Part shown: piece after piece, positions 25,312-33,632 of the stretch
How the letters are laid out: each line of letters opens with the position of its first letter
Position numbering within the stretch: the stretch's first letter is position 1
Source of the DNA: Brevibacillus formosus
GTDB lineage: Bacteria; Bacillota; Bacilli; Brevibacillales; Brevibacillaceae
Length of the DNA stretch: 64,000 bases
Direction: 5' to 3'
Assembly: GCF_003013405.1 (NCBI RefSeq)
Contig: NZ_PXZL01000023.1
Coordinates: forward strand, 52,161-116,160
The notes under the pieces: generated by a model
The model's input: only the letters and a program-made list of their open reading frames with translations
Told to the model about the DNA's origin: nothing
Databases searched by the model: none
Position numbers and translations under genes: made by a program

Positions 25312-25331
25312 TTAGCGACTATATACCGACG
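25312..25331 (+). promoter_or_regulatory. Degenerate half-sites like the operon operator
   Basis: TTAGCGAC (25312-25319) and TACCGACG (25324-25331) are 12 bases apart and resemble the TAACGACA direct pair at 17841/17852 (11 bases apart). They lie 47 bases before the binding-protein gene and suggest a second internal control point. Confidence 0.4.
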
Positions 25332-25377
25332 CAAGTAGGCTTCGAATGGAAAAGACTCGAAAAATGGAGGTCGCGAC

Positions 25378-27018
25378 ATGCTATCAGAACGGTTAAAGAG
25401 CCAAATTCGCATCGTTTTACTCATGGGTGTACTCGTCTTTTCCATCGTTGGCTGTAGCTCTGCTCCCACTCCGCCTACAGACGAGAAGCAAGCAAGTCAA
25501 CCAGCAGAAAACTCCCAGCCCAAAAAGGGAGGGACGATCACCATGGGCTACCAGATGGAGCCAGATACGCTGGACCCGCAAAAGACGTCGTTGCCAGCGG
25601 GAAATTTTGTTGGGGGCATGTTGGGGGGAGCTTTGCTGATCCTCGATCCTTTTACTTTTGAGTTGAAGCCGCATTTGGCTGAATCGTACACGATCTCGGA
25701 AGACGGCAAGACCATGACGTTCAAGATACGCCCTGGCGTGAAGTTCCATGATGGAACACCGCTCACCGCGAAAGTTTTTAAGCAAAGCTATGAACGTGCA
25801 CTCGATCCGAAAACAGCCTCACCGGTTACGGGACCGGACGTATCTTCGATCAAATCCATTTCAGCTCCTGATGATTCCACATTGATCTTTCATTTGGATG
25901 AGCCCTCCGCTTCGTTACTTTCTAACTTATCTTATGGCGGCTACCAGCAACCCATTTCCATAGAGGCACGGAACAAATACGGTAATGAGCTGGGACGCAA
26001 TCCTGTCGGGGTAGGTCCATGGAAATTCGAAAGCTGGAAAACAGGCGAATCGATCACACTGGTACGAAACGACGAGTATAAGTGGGCAGCTCCTTTTGCT
26101 GAAAATCAAGGACCAGTGAGACCCGACAAGTTCGTTCTGAAATTTATTCAAGACAATCAGACCATGATGGCTGCTCTCGACAGTGGGGCAATTGATATTG
26201 CCACTGTACCCCCGAAAGACGCGAAGAAATACAAGGATCACAAAGATTTTACGGTGTTGGAAGGGATGCAGCCTGCCGAGAACTTTATTGGGATGAATAT
26301 GGAAAATGAAATCTTGCAAGATGTCCGCGTGAGAAAGGCACTGAACCTGGCGATCAACAAAGACGCAATGATCATAGCGGATTTGCAAGGAGAGGGGGTG
26401 CCTGTCTATGGACCGATCCCGCCTACGATGATCGGATACGATGCGGCAGTAGAGCAGTATGGCTACAAGTACGATGCTGAGCAAGCCAGACAATTGCTGG
26501 ATGAAGCAGGATGGAAGCCAAACGCGCAAGGGATAAGGGAAAAGAATGGGAAAACGCTCAGCCTGACGATGCTCATCGAAGATACAAACCCCGGACATCA
26601 GCTGGTGCAAAGTATGTTTAAAGAGATTGGTGTCGAATTGCATATCCAAAAGTATGAATCAGCGACAGCTCTTGAACAGGCACTGAAGGGCGAGTTCGAT
26701 TTGTTCTCAACGAGTCATGGCAGCGTCGATCCAGATATTTTGCACTTGTTACTGCATTCGAGTCAGATCGGGGGCTTGAATTTCTTTCGCCTCAGTGATC
26801 AACAGCTCGATAGCCTGCTAGATAAAGGACGAACGACAACAGATCAAGTATTGCGACAGCAGGTTTTTGCAGACATTCAAAAAAGAATCGTGGAACAGGC
26901 CTATTGGATTCCGCTCTATTCCGCAAAAACATTCGTGGTCGTCAGTAACCGGATTCAAGGCGTCAAGCCAAATCCATTAGCATCCTTGATTATTCAGGAC
27001 ATGTGGGTGAACGAGTAG
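25378..27018 (+). CDS. Peptide ABC transporter substrate-binding lipoprotein (DppE/OppA type)
   Basis: The 546-residue SBP family 5 protein has a signal sequence with lipobox SIVGC (lipidated Cys about residue 26), then a Pro/Gln-rich linker. The mature protein starts KKGGTITMGYQMEPDTLDPQK, with FKIRPGVKFHDGTPLTA about residue 120 and FIGMNMENEILQDVRVRKALNLAINKD about 305, all typical of the family. It captures peptides outside the cell for the permeases encoded upstream. The separation from them by the regulator and a hairpin may allow differential expression. Confidence 0.92.
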   Translation: MLSERLKSQIRIVLLMGVLVFSIVGCSSAPTPPTDEKQASQPAENSQPKKGGTITMGYQMEPDTLDPQKTSLPAGNFVGGMLGGALLILDPFTFELKPHLAESYTISEDGKTMTFKIRPGVKFHDGTPLTAKVFKQSYERALDPKTASPVTGPDVSSIKSISAPDDSTLIFHLDEPSASLLSNLSYGGYQQPISIEARNKYGNELGRNPVGVGPWKFESWKTGESITLVRNDEYKWAAPFAENQGPVRPDKFVLKFIQDNQTMMAALDSGAIDIATVPPKDAKKYKDHKDFTVLEGMQPAENFIGMNMENEILQDVRVRKALNLAINKDAMIIADLQGEGVPVYGPIPPTMIGYDAAVEQYGYKYDAEQARQLLDEAGWKPNAQGIREKNGKTLSLTMLIEDTNPGHQLVQSMFKEIGVELHIQKYESATALEQALKGEFDLFSTSHGSVDPDILHLLLHSSQIGGLNFFRLSDQQLDSLLDKGRTTTDQVLRQQVFADIQKRIVEQAYWIPLYSAKTFVVVSNRIQGVKPNPLASLIIQDMWVNE

Positions 27019-27054
27019 GGCATGGTATGACAACATTCGAAAGAGGTGGAAAAA

Positions 27055-28521
27055 ATGAGACAGCAAGGCTGGTTAGTAGAATGGGAACAACTGGTTGAAA
27101 AAGAAATGAAGGAAGGCAGAGTTCCGGGCTTCGTCATGGGTGTGAATCTGAATGGGCAGAGCCTGTTTCGCAAAAGCTTTGGCTACCGGGATCGTGAAAA
27201 GGAACTCGAAATCACTCCTGATACCGTGATGGGATTGGCTTCCGTTACGAAGTCCTTTACATGTATGGCGATCATGCAGCTACAGGAAGCGAAGAAGCTC
27301 TCTGTTCATGATCCGGTGATCAAATACCTCCCTGAGTTCCGTACCCCGGATCGTCAAAAAACGGAGCAGATGACGATCCACCATTTTATGACGCATACGA
27401 CGGGTATACCGCCGCTGCCCATTGATAATCTGGCGATTCGCAACTCCATGCTCGAAGACATGGCTGACGAGGATAACCCGCTTCACCGTTATTTGAAAAA
27501 GGAGTACCAGAAACCGATCCATACGTTCGAAGAGCTGATGGAAACCCTTGCCCTGGCGGAATATGAGCTGGTGGGCTCTCCAGGACAATTGTTCAGCTAT
27601 TCGAATGATTGTTATTCTCTCCTGGGAGCGGTCATAGCCAGAGTGAGTGGGAAATCGTATGACGTTTATGTCAAAGAGCATATTTTGGAACCAGCATACA
27701 TGAAGAGCAGCACCTTTCTTCTGAGCGATCTGCCACACCTACCGGATGTAACGACCATCTATCATTCAAAAGAGAGCAATGGCGTATCTGAGATTTACCC
27801 TGATCCAAATTGGGAGGATGGGTTACTTGTAGCGGCATCAGGGCATTTGAATTCAACAGTGCATGACATGTTGAACTACGCTGAAATTTTCCGTACGGGC
27901 GGATGTGTGGGCAAGGAACGGATTTTATCCGAGGAGAGCGTCAAACAAATGATCCATCCGCATGTCGAGAACAGCTACCGCAGGTATTACGGGTATGGCT
28001 TATCCATTCAACCCGATTACTATGGGGGTACCTTGATCAAGCACGGTGGAGCGATCAAAGGTGTCGCCGCCCATTTAGCGATTGTTCCGGAGCGGGGCAT
28101 TACATCCATGGCTTTAGCCAATTTGATCGGAAGCCCAGTCGAAAAAGCCACACTGACAGCACTCCATGCCATAGAAGGTCGTCCATTGAATACGCCGCAG
28201 TACCAATTCGAGACATACAGCGTCCCTACTGCCCAATTAGGAGAGTATGTCGGTCGATACGTGAGTGGGGAAGGAATGGATTTCATCGTATATGTGGTAG
28301 AGGATGTCCTGATGATGATAGATAAGACGTCGAATGCGTTTGGTGGAAAACAACTGAACTATCTATTGCGATCCATTGGAGAGCATCAATTTCTCATCGA
28401 TAGAGAGGGGAGCGAGTTTACAGTTAGGTTTGTGAAAGACGAAGACGGCTCTGTAACAGCCATGTCCCTTTTTTATCGAATCATACCACGAGTAGCAGCT
28501 GCGGAGGGTAGTCGAGTATGA
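27055..28521 (+). CDS. Serine hydrolase of the beta-lactamase/class C family
   Basis: The ATG at 27055 follows AGAGGTGG and is preferred to an in-frame GTG nine bases upstream. Of 488 residues, the catalytic SVTK is at 63-66, the YSN motif near 183 and KHGGAIKG (KTG equivalent) near 330, followed by a C-terminal lipocalin-like domain. No signal peptide is visible, so it acts in the cytoplasm. Relatives are D-aminopeptidases, esterases or DD-peptidases. The neighbourhood suggests a peptidase acting on D-amino-acid-containing peptides. Its TGA overlaps the epimerase ATG. Confidence 0.85.
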   Translation: MRQQGWLVEWEQLVEKEMKEGRVPGFVMGVNLNGQSLFRKSFGYRDREKELEITPDTVMGLASVTKSFTCMAIMQLQEAKKLSVHDPVIKYLPEFRTPDRQKTEQMTIHHFMTHTTGIPPLPIDNLAIRNSMLEDMADEDNPLHRYLKKEYQKPIHTFEELMETLALAEYELVGSPGQLFSYSNDCYSLLGAVIARVSGKSYDVYVKEHILEPAYMKSSTFLLSDLPHLPDVTTIYHSKESNGVSEIYPDPNWEDGLLVAASGHLNSTVHDMLNYAEIFRTGGCVGKERILSEESVKQMIHPHVENSYRRYYGYGLSIQPDYYGGTLIKHGGAIKGVAAHLAIVPERGITSMALANLIGSPVEKATLTALHAIEGRPLNTPQYQFETYSVPTAQLGEYVGRYVSGEGMDFIVYVVEDVLMMIDKTSNAFGGKQLNYLLRSIGEHQFLIDREGSEFTVRFVKDEDGSVTAMSLFYRIIPRVAAAEGSRV

Positions 28522-29648
28522 AAATAAAGTCTGTATGGGTTCATGCCATAAGGTTGCCGCTAAAACGCCCATTTATTATCGCGTACGCCTCTTATGCGGA
28601 TATGCCGTCCATTATTGTAAAAGTGGAGACAGACAATGGCTTGGTCGGACTAGGAGAAGCGGTACCGGATCAAAATGTCACCGGAGAGACGTGGGAGTCT
28701 ACTTATACGATGCTCGTTCAAAACCTGGCGCCTGTTGTGATCGGTGAGAATCCGTTTGATATCGAGAGAATTCACGAGAAGATGAACCAGGCTGTTTGGG
28801 GAGCCCCTGCAGCAAAAGCCGCCATCGATATCGCTTGCTATGATTTGATGGGCAAGGCGGCTTGTCAACCTGTTTATCATTTCTTGGGCGGCAAATATCA
28901 CACGACTCTTTCCTTCCCGTATGTGTTAAGCATTTTAGAGCCAGAGGTCATGGCAGCTGAAGCCAGGCAAGCAGTGGCAGCCGGGTATGACTCGATCAAA
29001 ATAAAGGTGGGAGCTGATCTTCGGACAGATATCCAGCGAATCCGGGCTGTTCGGCAGGCAGTTGGCCCTGACGTAGGGCTGCGGGTGGACGCCAACCAAG
29101 GTTGGGAGAACCGTGCGAACTCCTTGCTTGTTTTGCAACAGATCGAGGATTGTCACATTGATTGGATGGAACAGCCTGTCTTAGCTGATGATCTTGATGC
29201 TCTGGCAGATATTCGCAGGCATACAACGATTCCAATTATGGTAGACGAGGGACTGCACGGGACGAAGGAAATGCGAGAAGTCATCGCGAAGAAAGCTGCA
29301 GATAAAGTAAACATCAAACTGATGAAAAGTGGAGGGATATATCCTGCTCTCAAATTGGTGAATCAGGCGGAAATGGCCGGGATGGAGTGTCAGATCGGTT
29401 CGATGCTGGAGTCCTCGATTGGCAGTGCAGCTGGTGCACATTTGTCACTGGCGAAAAAAAACATCATTTCCAACGAGCTGGCAGGACCTGCAATCATTTC
29501 GCGGGATGTGGCTCAGCTTGCGATTCACGGTAGTCAGATTGTCGTGTCAGATCAGCCAGGCTTAGGTGTAGAGCTAGACGAAGCGGTGCTTGCCGACATA
29601 ACGGTTCAGTCAGAGCAGGTCATCGGAGCGAAGCGGCAACCCGTATAG
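28518..29648 (+). CDS. Dipeptide epimerase of the enolase superfamily (L-Ala-D/L-Glu epimerase-like)
   Basis: The 376-residue protein has all enolase-superfamily landmarks: the KxK motif K161-I-K163, metal ligands D191 (DANQGW), E218 (MEQP) and D243-E244, the second base K268 (NIKLMKSGG) and GSMLESSIG. This is the muconate-lactonizing subgroup, whose AEE/YkfB branch inverts the second residue of dipeptides such as L-Ala-D-Glu. With the dipeptidase and transporter it supports recycling of cell-wall peptides. Substrate assignment by sequence alone is uncertain. The start overlaps the previous stop. Confidence 0.88.
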   Translation: MKIKSVWVHAIRLPLKRPFIIAYASYADMPSIIVKVETDNGLVGLGEAVPDQNVTGETWESTYTMLVQNLAPVVIGENPFDIERIHEKMNQAVWGAPAAKAAIDIACYDLMGKAACQPVYHFLGGKYHTTLSFPYVLSILEPEVMAAEARQAVAAGYDSIKIKVGADLRTDIQRIRAVRQAVGPDVGLRVDANQGWENRANSLLVLQQIEDCHIDWMEQPVLADDLDALADIRRHTTIPIMVDEGLHGTKEMREVIAKKAADKVNIKLMKSGGIYPALKLVNQAEMAGMECQIGSMLESSIGSAAGAHLSLAKKNIISNELAGPAIISRDVAQLAIHGSQIVVSDQPGLGVELDEAVLADITVQSEQVIGAKRQPV

Positions 29649-29660
29649 GGAGAGGACTGA

Positions 29661-30125
29661 ATGCAAAATACGCGCATAGAAATTGTCGAGGCATTGACAG
29701 AGAGCCAGCTTCAGATGATCAAAGAAATGGAGCAGGAGGCCTTTGGCCCACATGGAGCAATTGATGAATGGGTGCTCGTACCACTCGCGAGACATGGCTG
29801 TGTCGCACTTTTCATGGAAGCAGAGGAGGCGTATCCTGTCGGGGTATGCCAGCTCTTGAGGGATTTTCGTCAGCCGGACAAGTGCTACATGTATGGGTAT
29901 TACATCCGGGCAGATCGGAAAGGGATGGGGTATGGGTTCTCTTTCTTGAACCGATTGCTGGAGCAGCTGCGTGAGGATGGATTCCGTCAGATTTGTTTAA
30001 CCGTAAGCCCTGATAATACTGGAGCAGTCGGACTCTATCAAAAAGCAGGCTTTGCGGTTATCGAGACACGGATAGCGGAATATGGTAGTGGAAATGATCG
30101 CTATTATATGGTGAAAACACTATAG
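29661..30125 (+). CDS. GNAT-family N-acetyltransferase
   Basis: The 154-residue GNAT has MYGYYIRADRKGMGYGFSFLNRLLEQL at about 78-104 (acetyl-CoA pyrophosphate loop) and the closing VSPDNTGAVGLYQKAGFAVIETR. It is the last gene of the peptide block, 12 bases after the epimerase. It may acetylate a released amino acid or peptide, but the substrate is unknown. A terminator follows about 100 bases downstream. Confidence 0.88.
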   Translation: MQNTRIEIVEALTESQLQMIKEMEQEAFGPHGAIDEWVLVPLARHGCVALFMEAEEAYPVGVCQLLRDFRQPDKCYMYGYYIRADRKGMGYGFSFLNRLLEQLREDGFRQICLTVSPDNTGAVGLYQKAGFAVIETRIAEYGSGNDRYYMVKTL

Positions 30126-30221
30126 AAGGGGAGTCGCTACAAACATAAGCGTAGACATTTCACTCTATTGTTTGTTGGAGATTCATTGGCCCTGTACTCG
30201 TTGTAACCCGACCAAATTAGG

Positions 30222-30248
30222 CACCGGACATGTTCCGGTGTTTTTTTG
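30222..30248 (+). terminator. Terminator of the peptide operon
   Basis: CACCGGA (30222-30228) pairs with TCCGGTG (30234-30240) followed by T8. Confidence 0.85.
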
Positions 30249-30253
30249 TTTGC

Positions 30254-30324
30254 TTGACAATTAAAGGACGATGGATCATTATGTTTATTAAATAACAAAC
30301 AAAATGACTTTTCGTTTACTAAAT
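30254..30324 (+). promoter_or_regulatory. Promoter and direct repeats upstream of the five-gene unit
   Basis: TTGACA (30254-30259), 17 bases, then CATTAT (30277-30282). Two direct repeats GTTTATTAAAT (30283-30293) and GTTTACTAAAT (30314-30324), 31 bases apart, overlap the start region and could bind a regulator. Confidence 0.55.
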
Positions 30325-30350
30325 CAATCTTTAAAAGTGAGGGAGAAACG

Positions 30351-30710
30351 ATGGATCGAGAAGAACTGAAACAACTGTATAAAGAATCGGAAACGCAGGC
30401 AGGGGTGTATCAGATCAAAAACACCCAAAACCAAAAAGTCTGGATCAGCGCCACCCGCAACCTCAAGACGATGAATGGAAAGCTGTTCACTCTCAAAATG
30501 GGTTCGCATATAAACAAGCAGCTTCAACAGGAATGGAATGAGTACGGAGAAGGGGCATTCGTCTTTGAAGTGTTGGAGGTTTTGAAAAAGAAGGAAGACG
30601 GATTCTTTGATGAAAAGGATGCTCTGAAGAAACTGGAACAAAAATGGCTCGACCGGCTCCAGCCTTACGGAGAGCGCGGATACCATCAGGAAAAAAAGAA
30701 AGAACAATAA
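30351..30710 (+). CDS. GIY-YIG nuclease-fold protein
   Basis: The 119-residue protein carries a compact GIY-YIG fold: GVYQIKNTQNQKVWISATRNL at about 18-38 (GVY...VWI) with the following Arg, and a helix with EWNEYGEGAFVFEVLE. No extra DNA-binding domain is visible. Short proteins of this kind are common in Firmicutes and are of unknown role. It is the first gene of a tightly packed unit with a DUF6530-like protein, an exporter, an AAA+ ATPase and a VWA protein. The start follows AGGGAG. Confidence 0.8.
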   Translation: MDREELKQLYKESETQAGVYQIKNTQNQKVWISATRNLKTMNGKLFTLKMGSHINKQLQQEWNEYGEGAFVFEVLEVLKKKEDGFFDEKDALKKLEQKWLDRLQPYGERGYHQEKKKEQ

Positions 30711-30733
30711 TCAAACGAAAAGAGGGAATGAAA

Positions 30734-31213
30734 ATGAAAATACCTACGAACTTGAACCATAAGCCTGTTGTCGTGTCGGATAACTATGAGCGTGTTGATG
30801 GCCGATTCGCCAGGAACACAGATGCGAAAGCACTTTCTCTGGGAGTGGTAGAGGGCAACTCCAGAAGAAAGGTCGATCTATCGGCCAAGGTATGGAGAAA
30901 CGCGGGAGAAGAATGGTCAAAACAATCGGAGGAACTGCCTCTCCATCGTGTGCTTGATATGTCCATATTGATTTGTCGGTCTTTGGCCCATTTTCGCGAC
31001 GCATACAGATATGAGCATTATTATGACCCGCAAGAGCCCGTCATCGACCGGGTTGCCCTGCAAGGGGATGCAATGAACGTGGCGATATGCACGGACAATG
31101 AGAGTCTTCATGAAGACATTAAGCTGTTCAGCCAAGCGCTGAGCAATGACGATGAGATGATCAGCGAGCGTCTGCGCACATTATCAAAACTATTAAAGGA
31201 TATGGGGTATTGA
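30734..31213 (+). CDS. DUF6530-like protein
   Basis: The ATG at 30734 is preferred to that at 30728 because AGAGGG is seven bases before it. The 159-residue protein begins MKIPTNLNHKPVVVSDNYERVDGRFARNTDAKALSLG, which I recognise as the DUF6530 pattern, and has a helical second half containing LPLHRVLDMSILICRSLAHFRDAY. Function is unknown and no catalytic signature is visible. The next gene starts two bases after its stop region, so translation is coupled. Confidence 0.65.
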   Translation: MKIPTNLNHKPVVVSDNYERVDGRFARNTDAKALSLGVVEGNSRRKVDLSAKVWRNAGEEWSKQSEELPLHRVLDMSILICRSLAHFRDAYRYEHYYDPQEPVIDRVALQGDAMNVAICTDNESLHEDIKLFSQALSNDDEMISERLRTLSKLLKDMGY

Positions 31214-31214
31214 A

Positions 31215-32423
31215 ATGTTTTCCAATGTTTATGTTCGAACGATTGTCCTCTCCCGTGTGCTGCTGCATTTGGGGATTTGGATCCGGAATTATGCCGTCCT
31301 TCTTTTCGTGAGCGAGTTGACGAATAATAATCCGGTTTATGTATCACTGATTTCGGTTGCGGAATTCGCACCCATTTTTCTGTTCGGCCTAATTGGCGGA
31401 ACCTTTGCTGACCGCTGGCGACCGAAGCGGACAATGGTTTGGAGTGATCTACTGTCTGCCGTGTCTGTCGGGGCTGTGCTTCTTGCACTCATGAATGGGG
31501 GATGGATGGCACTTCTCATCGGAACATTTATTTCCGCCAGCTTGTCTCAGTTTTCTCAACCATCAGCCATGAAACTGTACAAGCGTCATGTTCCAGCTGA
31601 ACAACTGCAGGGCGCGATGGCTATGTCCCAAACGCTTGTCGCTGTCTTTACGGTTTTAGGTCCGGTCATCGGCACGTTTATTTTCATCCAGTTTGGAATT
31701 ACAGTTTCTCTGATTTTGACAGCCGTTCTGTTCCTGGGGTCTTCCCTTATCTTAGCGACGCTTCCCCGTGACGCGGAGGAACCGAAGTCTGACGATGCTG
31801 GCGGCTTCATCAAGGAATTGAAGGCAGGACTGCGCTATATCGGGTCCAATCAATCCTTACGAACTCTCTGTCTGACTTTCTGCGCTGTCGGATTGGCGTC
31901 AGGTCTGACACAGCCGCTTCAGATCTTTCTTGTCATCGAGAATTTGGGACAGGACAAACAATTTTTGCAGTGGTTGGTTATGGCCAACGGGTTAGCCATG
32001 TTGGCAGGAGGAGCAGTCATCATCGGGATAGCCAAAAAGGCGAGGCCACAGATGTTGCTCATGGTAGGCTTGCTTGTCTCTGCTGCTTGTACGATGGTAG
32101 TAGGGGCTACCACAACGATTTGGTTGATGATTGTTCTATTAGTAATCAGCGGTTTCTTTTTCCCTTGTATTCAAAGCGGAATCCAGACGCTACTTGTGCG
32201 GAACACAGAAGGGGCGTTTATTGGCCGGGTGTCTGGTACGATCACGCCTGTTTTTATGGGGATGATGGTGATTGGCATGTTTCTGTCCGGCTATTTAAAG
32301 GAGACGTTCTCGCTGGTTGCGGTATATGTGGTGAGCGGGGTTTTGATTATGATTGGTGCGGCTTTGCTGCTGCCTCTTCTTGTTGCGAAAAAGAGCAAAG
32401 ATGTGAAGAATCCAGCACTATGA
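31215..32423 (+). CDS. MFS transporter
   Basis: The 402-residue membrane protein has 12 predicted spans and the MFS motif A, GGTFADRWRPKR, between spans 2 and 3 (about residue 62). Its N-terminus (YVRTIVLSRVLLHLGIWIRNYAVLLFVSELT) places it in the drug/enterobactin exporter type. The substrate is unknown. In this operon it lies between the DUF6530-like gene and the AAA+ gene, so it may export a product of the unit, or be there by chance. Confidence 0.85.
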   Translation: MFSNVYVRTIVLSRVLLHLGIWIRNYAVLLFVSELTNNNPVYVSLISVAEFAPIFLFGLIGGTFADRWRPKRTMVWSDLLSAVSVGAVLLALMNGGWMALLIGTFISASLSQFSQPSAMKLYKRHVPAEQLQGAMAMSQTLVAVFTVLGPVIGTFIFIQFGITVSLILTAVLFLGSSLILATLPRDAEEPKSDDAGGFIKELKAGLRYIGSNQSLRTLCLTFCAVGLASGLTQPLQIFLVIENLGQDKQFLQWLVMANGLAMLAGGAVIIGIAKKARPQMLLMVGLLVSAACTMVVGATTTIWLMIVLLVISGFFFPCIQSGIQTLLVRNTEGAFIGRVSGTITPVFMGMMVIGMFLSGYLKETFSLVAVYVVSGVLIMIGAALLLPLLVAKKSKDVKNPAL

Positions 32424-32439
32424 GTGGAGGAGAAATGTG

Positions 32440-33558
32440 ATGGCTGAAAATGAAAAATATCATTTGTCACCCGAAAGACAGCTGACGGATGCAGAAAAAA
32501 AGCTTATTTGGAAAAAGCCTACCACTCATCAGGTCAGTGAAGAAGAACGGCGCATTAGTAATGAAATCAAACGCAACTGGAATCGCGGGGAAATGAAAAT
32601 CGCCAATATATTGTTAGAGGGTGACGCTGGTTCCGGGAAAACACAACTAGCCAAGGCATTATCGGCTAATTTCGGACTGCCGTATACGAAAGTGACTTGT
32701 TTTGCTGATATGGATAAATCGGATATTATTGGCGCTATTTTGCCGGTCATTTCATCTGAACGTCTAGAGAAAATGGATCCTGCCGAGCAAACGGTATGGA
32801 AAGCATTATATGAAAGCGATGGGTTTCAAAGCATATCCGAAATTTTATTGGATGCACTGGGGATTTCACAGGAACAGGCTGCCTTAAAGATGAAGCAATT
32901 ACTGAAGCGTGCAGCGGAAAACACCGATGGCGAAGCGATTGAGTACCGATTTTACCCTTCCGAAATCGTCAGAGCCTATCAAAAGGGATATCTTCTGGAA
33001 ATCCAAGAGCCAAACGTGATTCGTGATGCTGCGGTGTTACTGGCATTAAACTCTGCCTTGGAGCTGGATGGGAGCATCAATCTTCCCACAGAGATCATAC
33101 GCAGGCACCCAGACTTCATCGCAGTTATTACAACAAACCGCAGTTATGCGGGAACCAGACCGTTAAACGAAGCGCTGCGCGACAGGGTTCAGCATACGGA
33201 AAAGATGGACCTGCCGACCAAAGAAATCATGATCGAACGTGTAATGGCCAAAACCGGTTTTCAAGATGGAAAGATGTTGGGTATTTTAGCGGACATGATT
33301 ATGGTTTTAGACAGAACAGCGCGGGCCAATGCGATCAAGGGCGTGGCTGGAATGCGTTCTTTTTTCTACTGGGCGGATGCGATTGCCGGAGGAGCCTCCG
33401 CAAAAGAATCCCTTTATCATAAGGTCATCTACAAGATCACAACCGATTCGGAAGAAATAAAGCTTCTGGAAGAAGCACTGAAAAATCATGGTTTGTTTGC
33501 TAGCTTGGAAGAAGCCGAGATTGAACTAAAAAAAAACGAAAATCTGACGACGCCGTAG
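32440..33558 (+). CDS. MoxR/CobS-like AAA+ ATPase
   Basis: The ATG at 32440 follows GGAGGAG. Of 372 residues, Walker A GDAGSGKT is at 61-68, Walker B in GYLLEIQE about 187, sensor 1 in FIAVITTNRSYAG about 227, and the Arg finger region NEALRDR about 244. This is the MoxR/CobS group, whose members act with VWA-domain partners as metal-inserting or cofactor-maturing chaperones. The VWA gene follows. Near the 3' end is a run of nine A, at which a -1 shift would join the two frames. Confidence 0.88.
   Translation: MAENEKYHLSPERQLTDAEKKLIWKKPTTHQVSEEERRISNEIKRNWNRGEMKIANILLEGDAGSGKTQLAKALSANFGLPYTKVTCFADMDKSDIIGAILPVISSERLEKMDPAEQTVWKALYESDGFQSISEILLDALGISQEQAALKMKQLLKRAAENTDGEAIEYRFYPSEIVRAYQKGYLLEIQEPNVIRDAAVLLALNSALELDGSINLPTEIIRRHPDFIAVITTNRSYAGTRPLNEALRDRVQHTEKMDLPTKEIMIERVMAKTGFQDGKMLGILADMIMVLDRTARANAIKGVAGMRSFFYWADAIAGGASAKESLYHKVIYKITTDSEEIKLLEEALKNHGLFASLEEAEIELKKNENLTTP
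33531..33537 (+). other. Candidate -1 recoding site (A AAA AAC) joining AAA+ and VWA frames
   Basis: In the ATPase frame the last codons read cta aaa aaa aac gaa. The heptamer A AAA AAC at 33531-33537 lies in the phase required for -1 ribosomal slippage and sits at the end of nine A, also long enough for transcriptional slippage. A -1 shift continues RKSDDAVEIRTWGDIDDTDF and runs in frame into the VWA protein at 33633 without a stop. Confidence 0.45.
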
Positions 33559-33632
33559 AGATCAGGACATGGGGAGATATAGACGACACTGATTTTGGCA
33601 AAGACAATCATCGAGAGGAAAAAGGAATCGCA

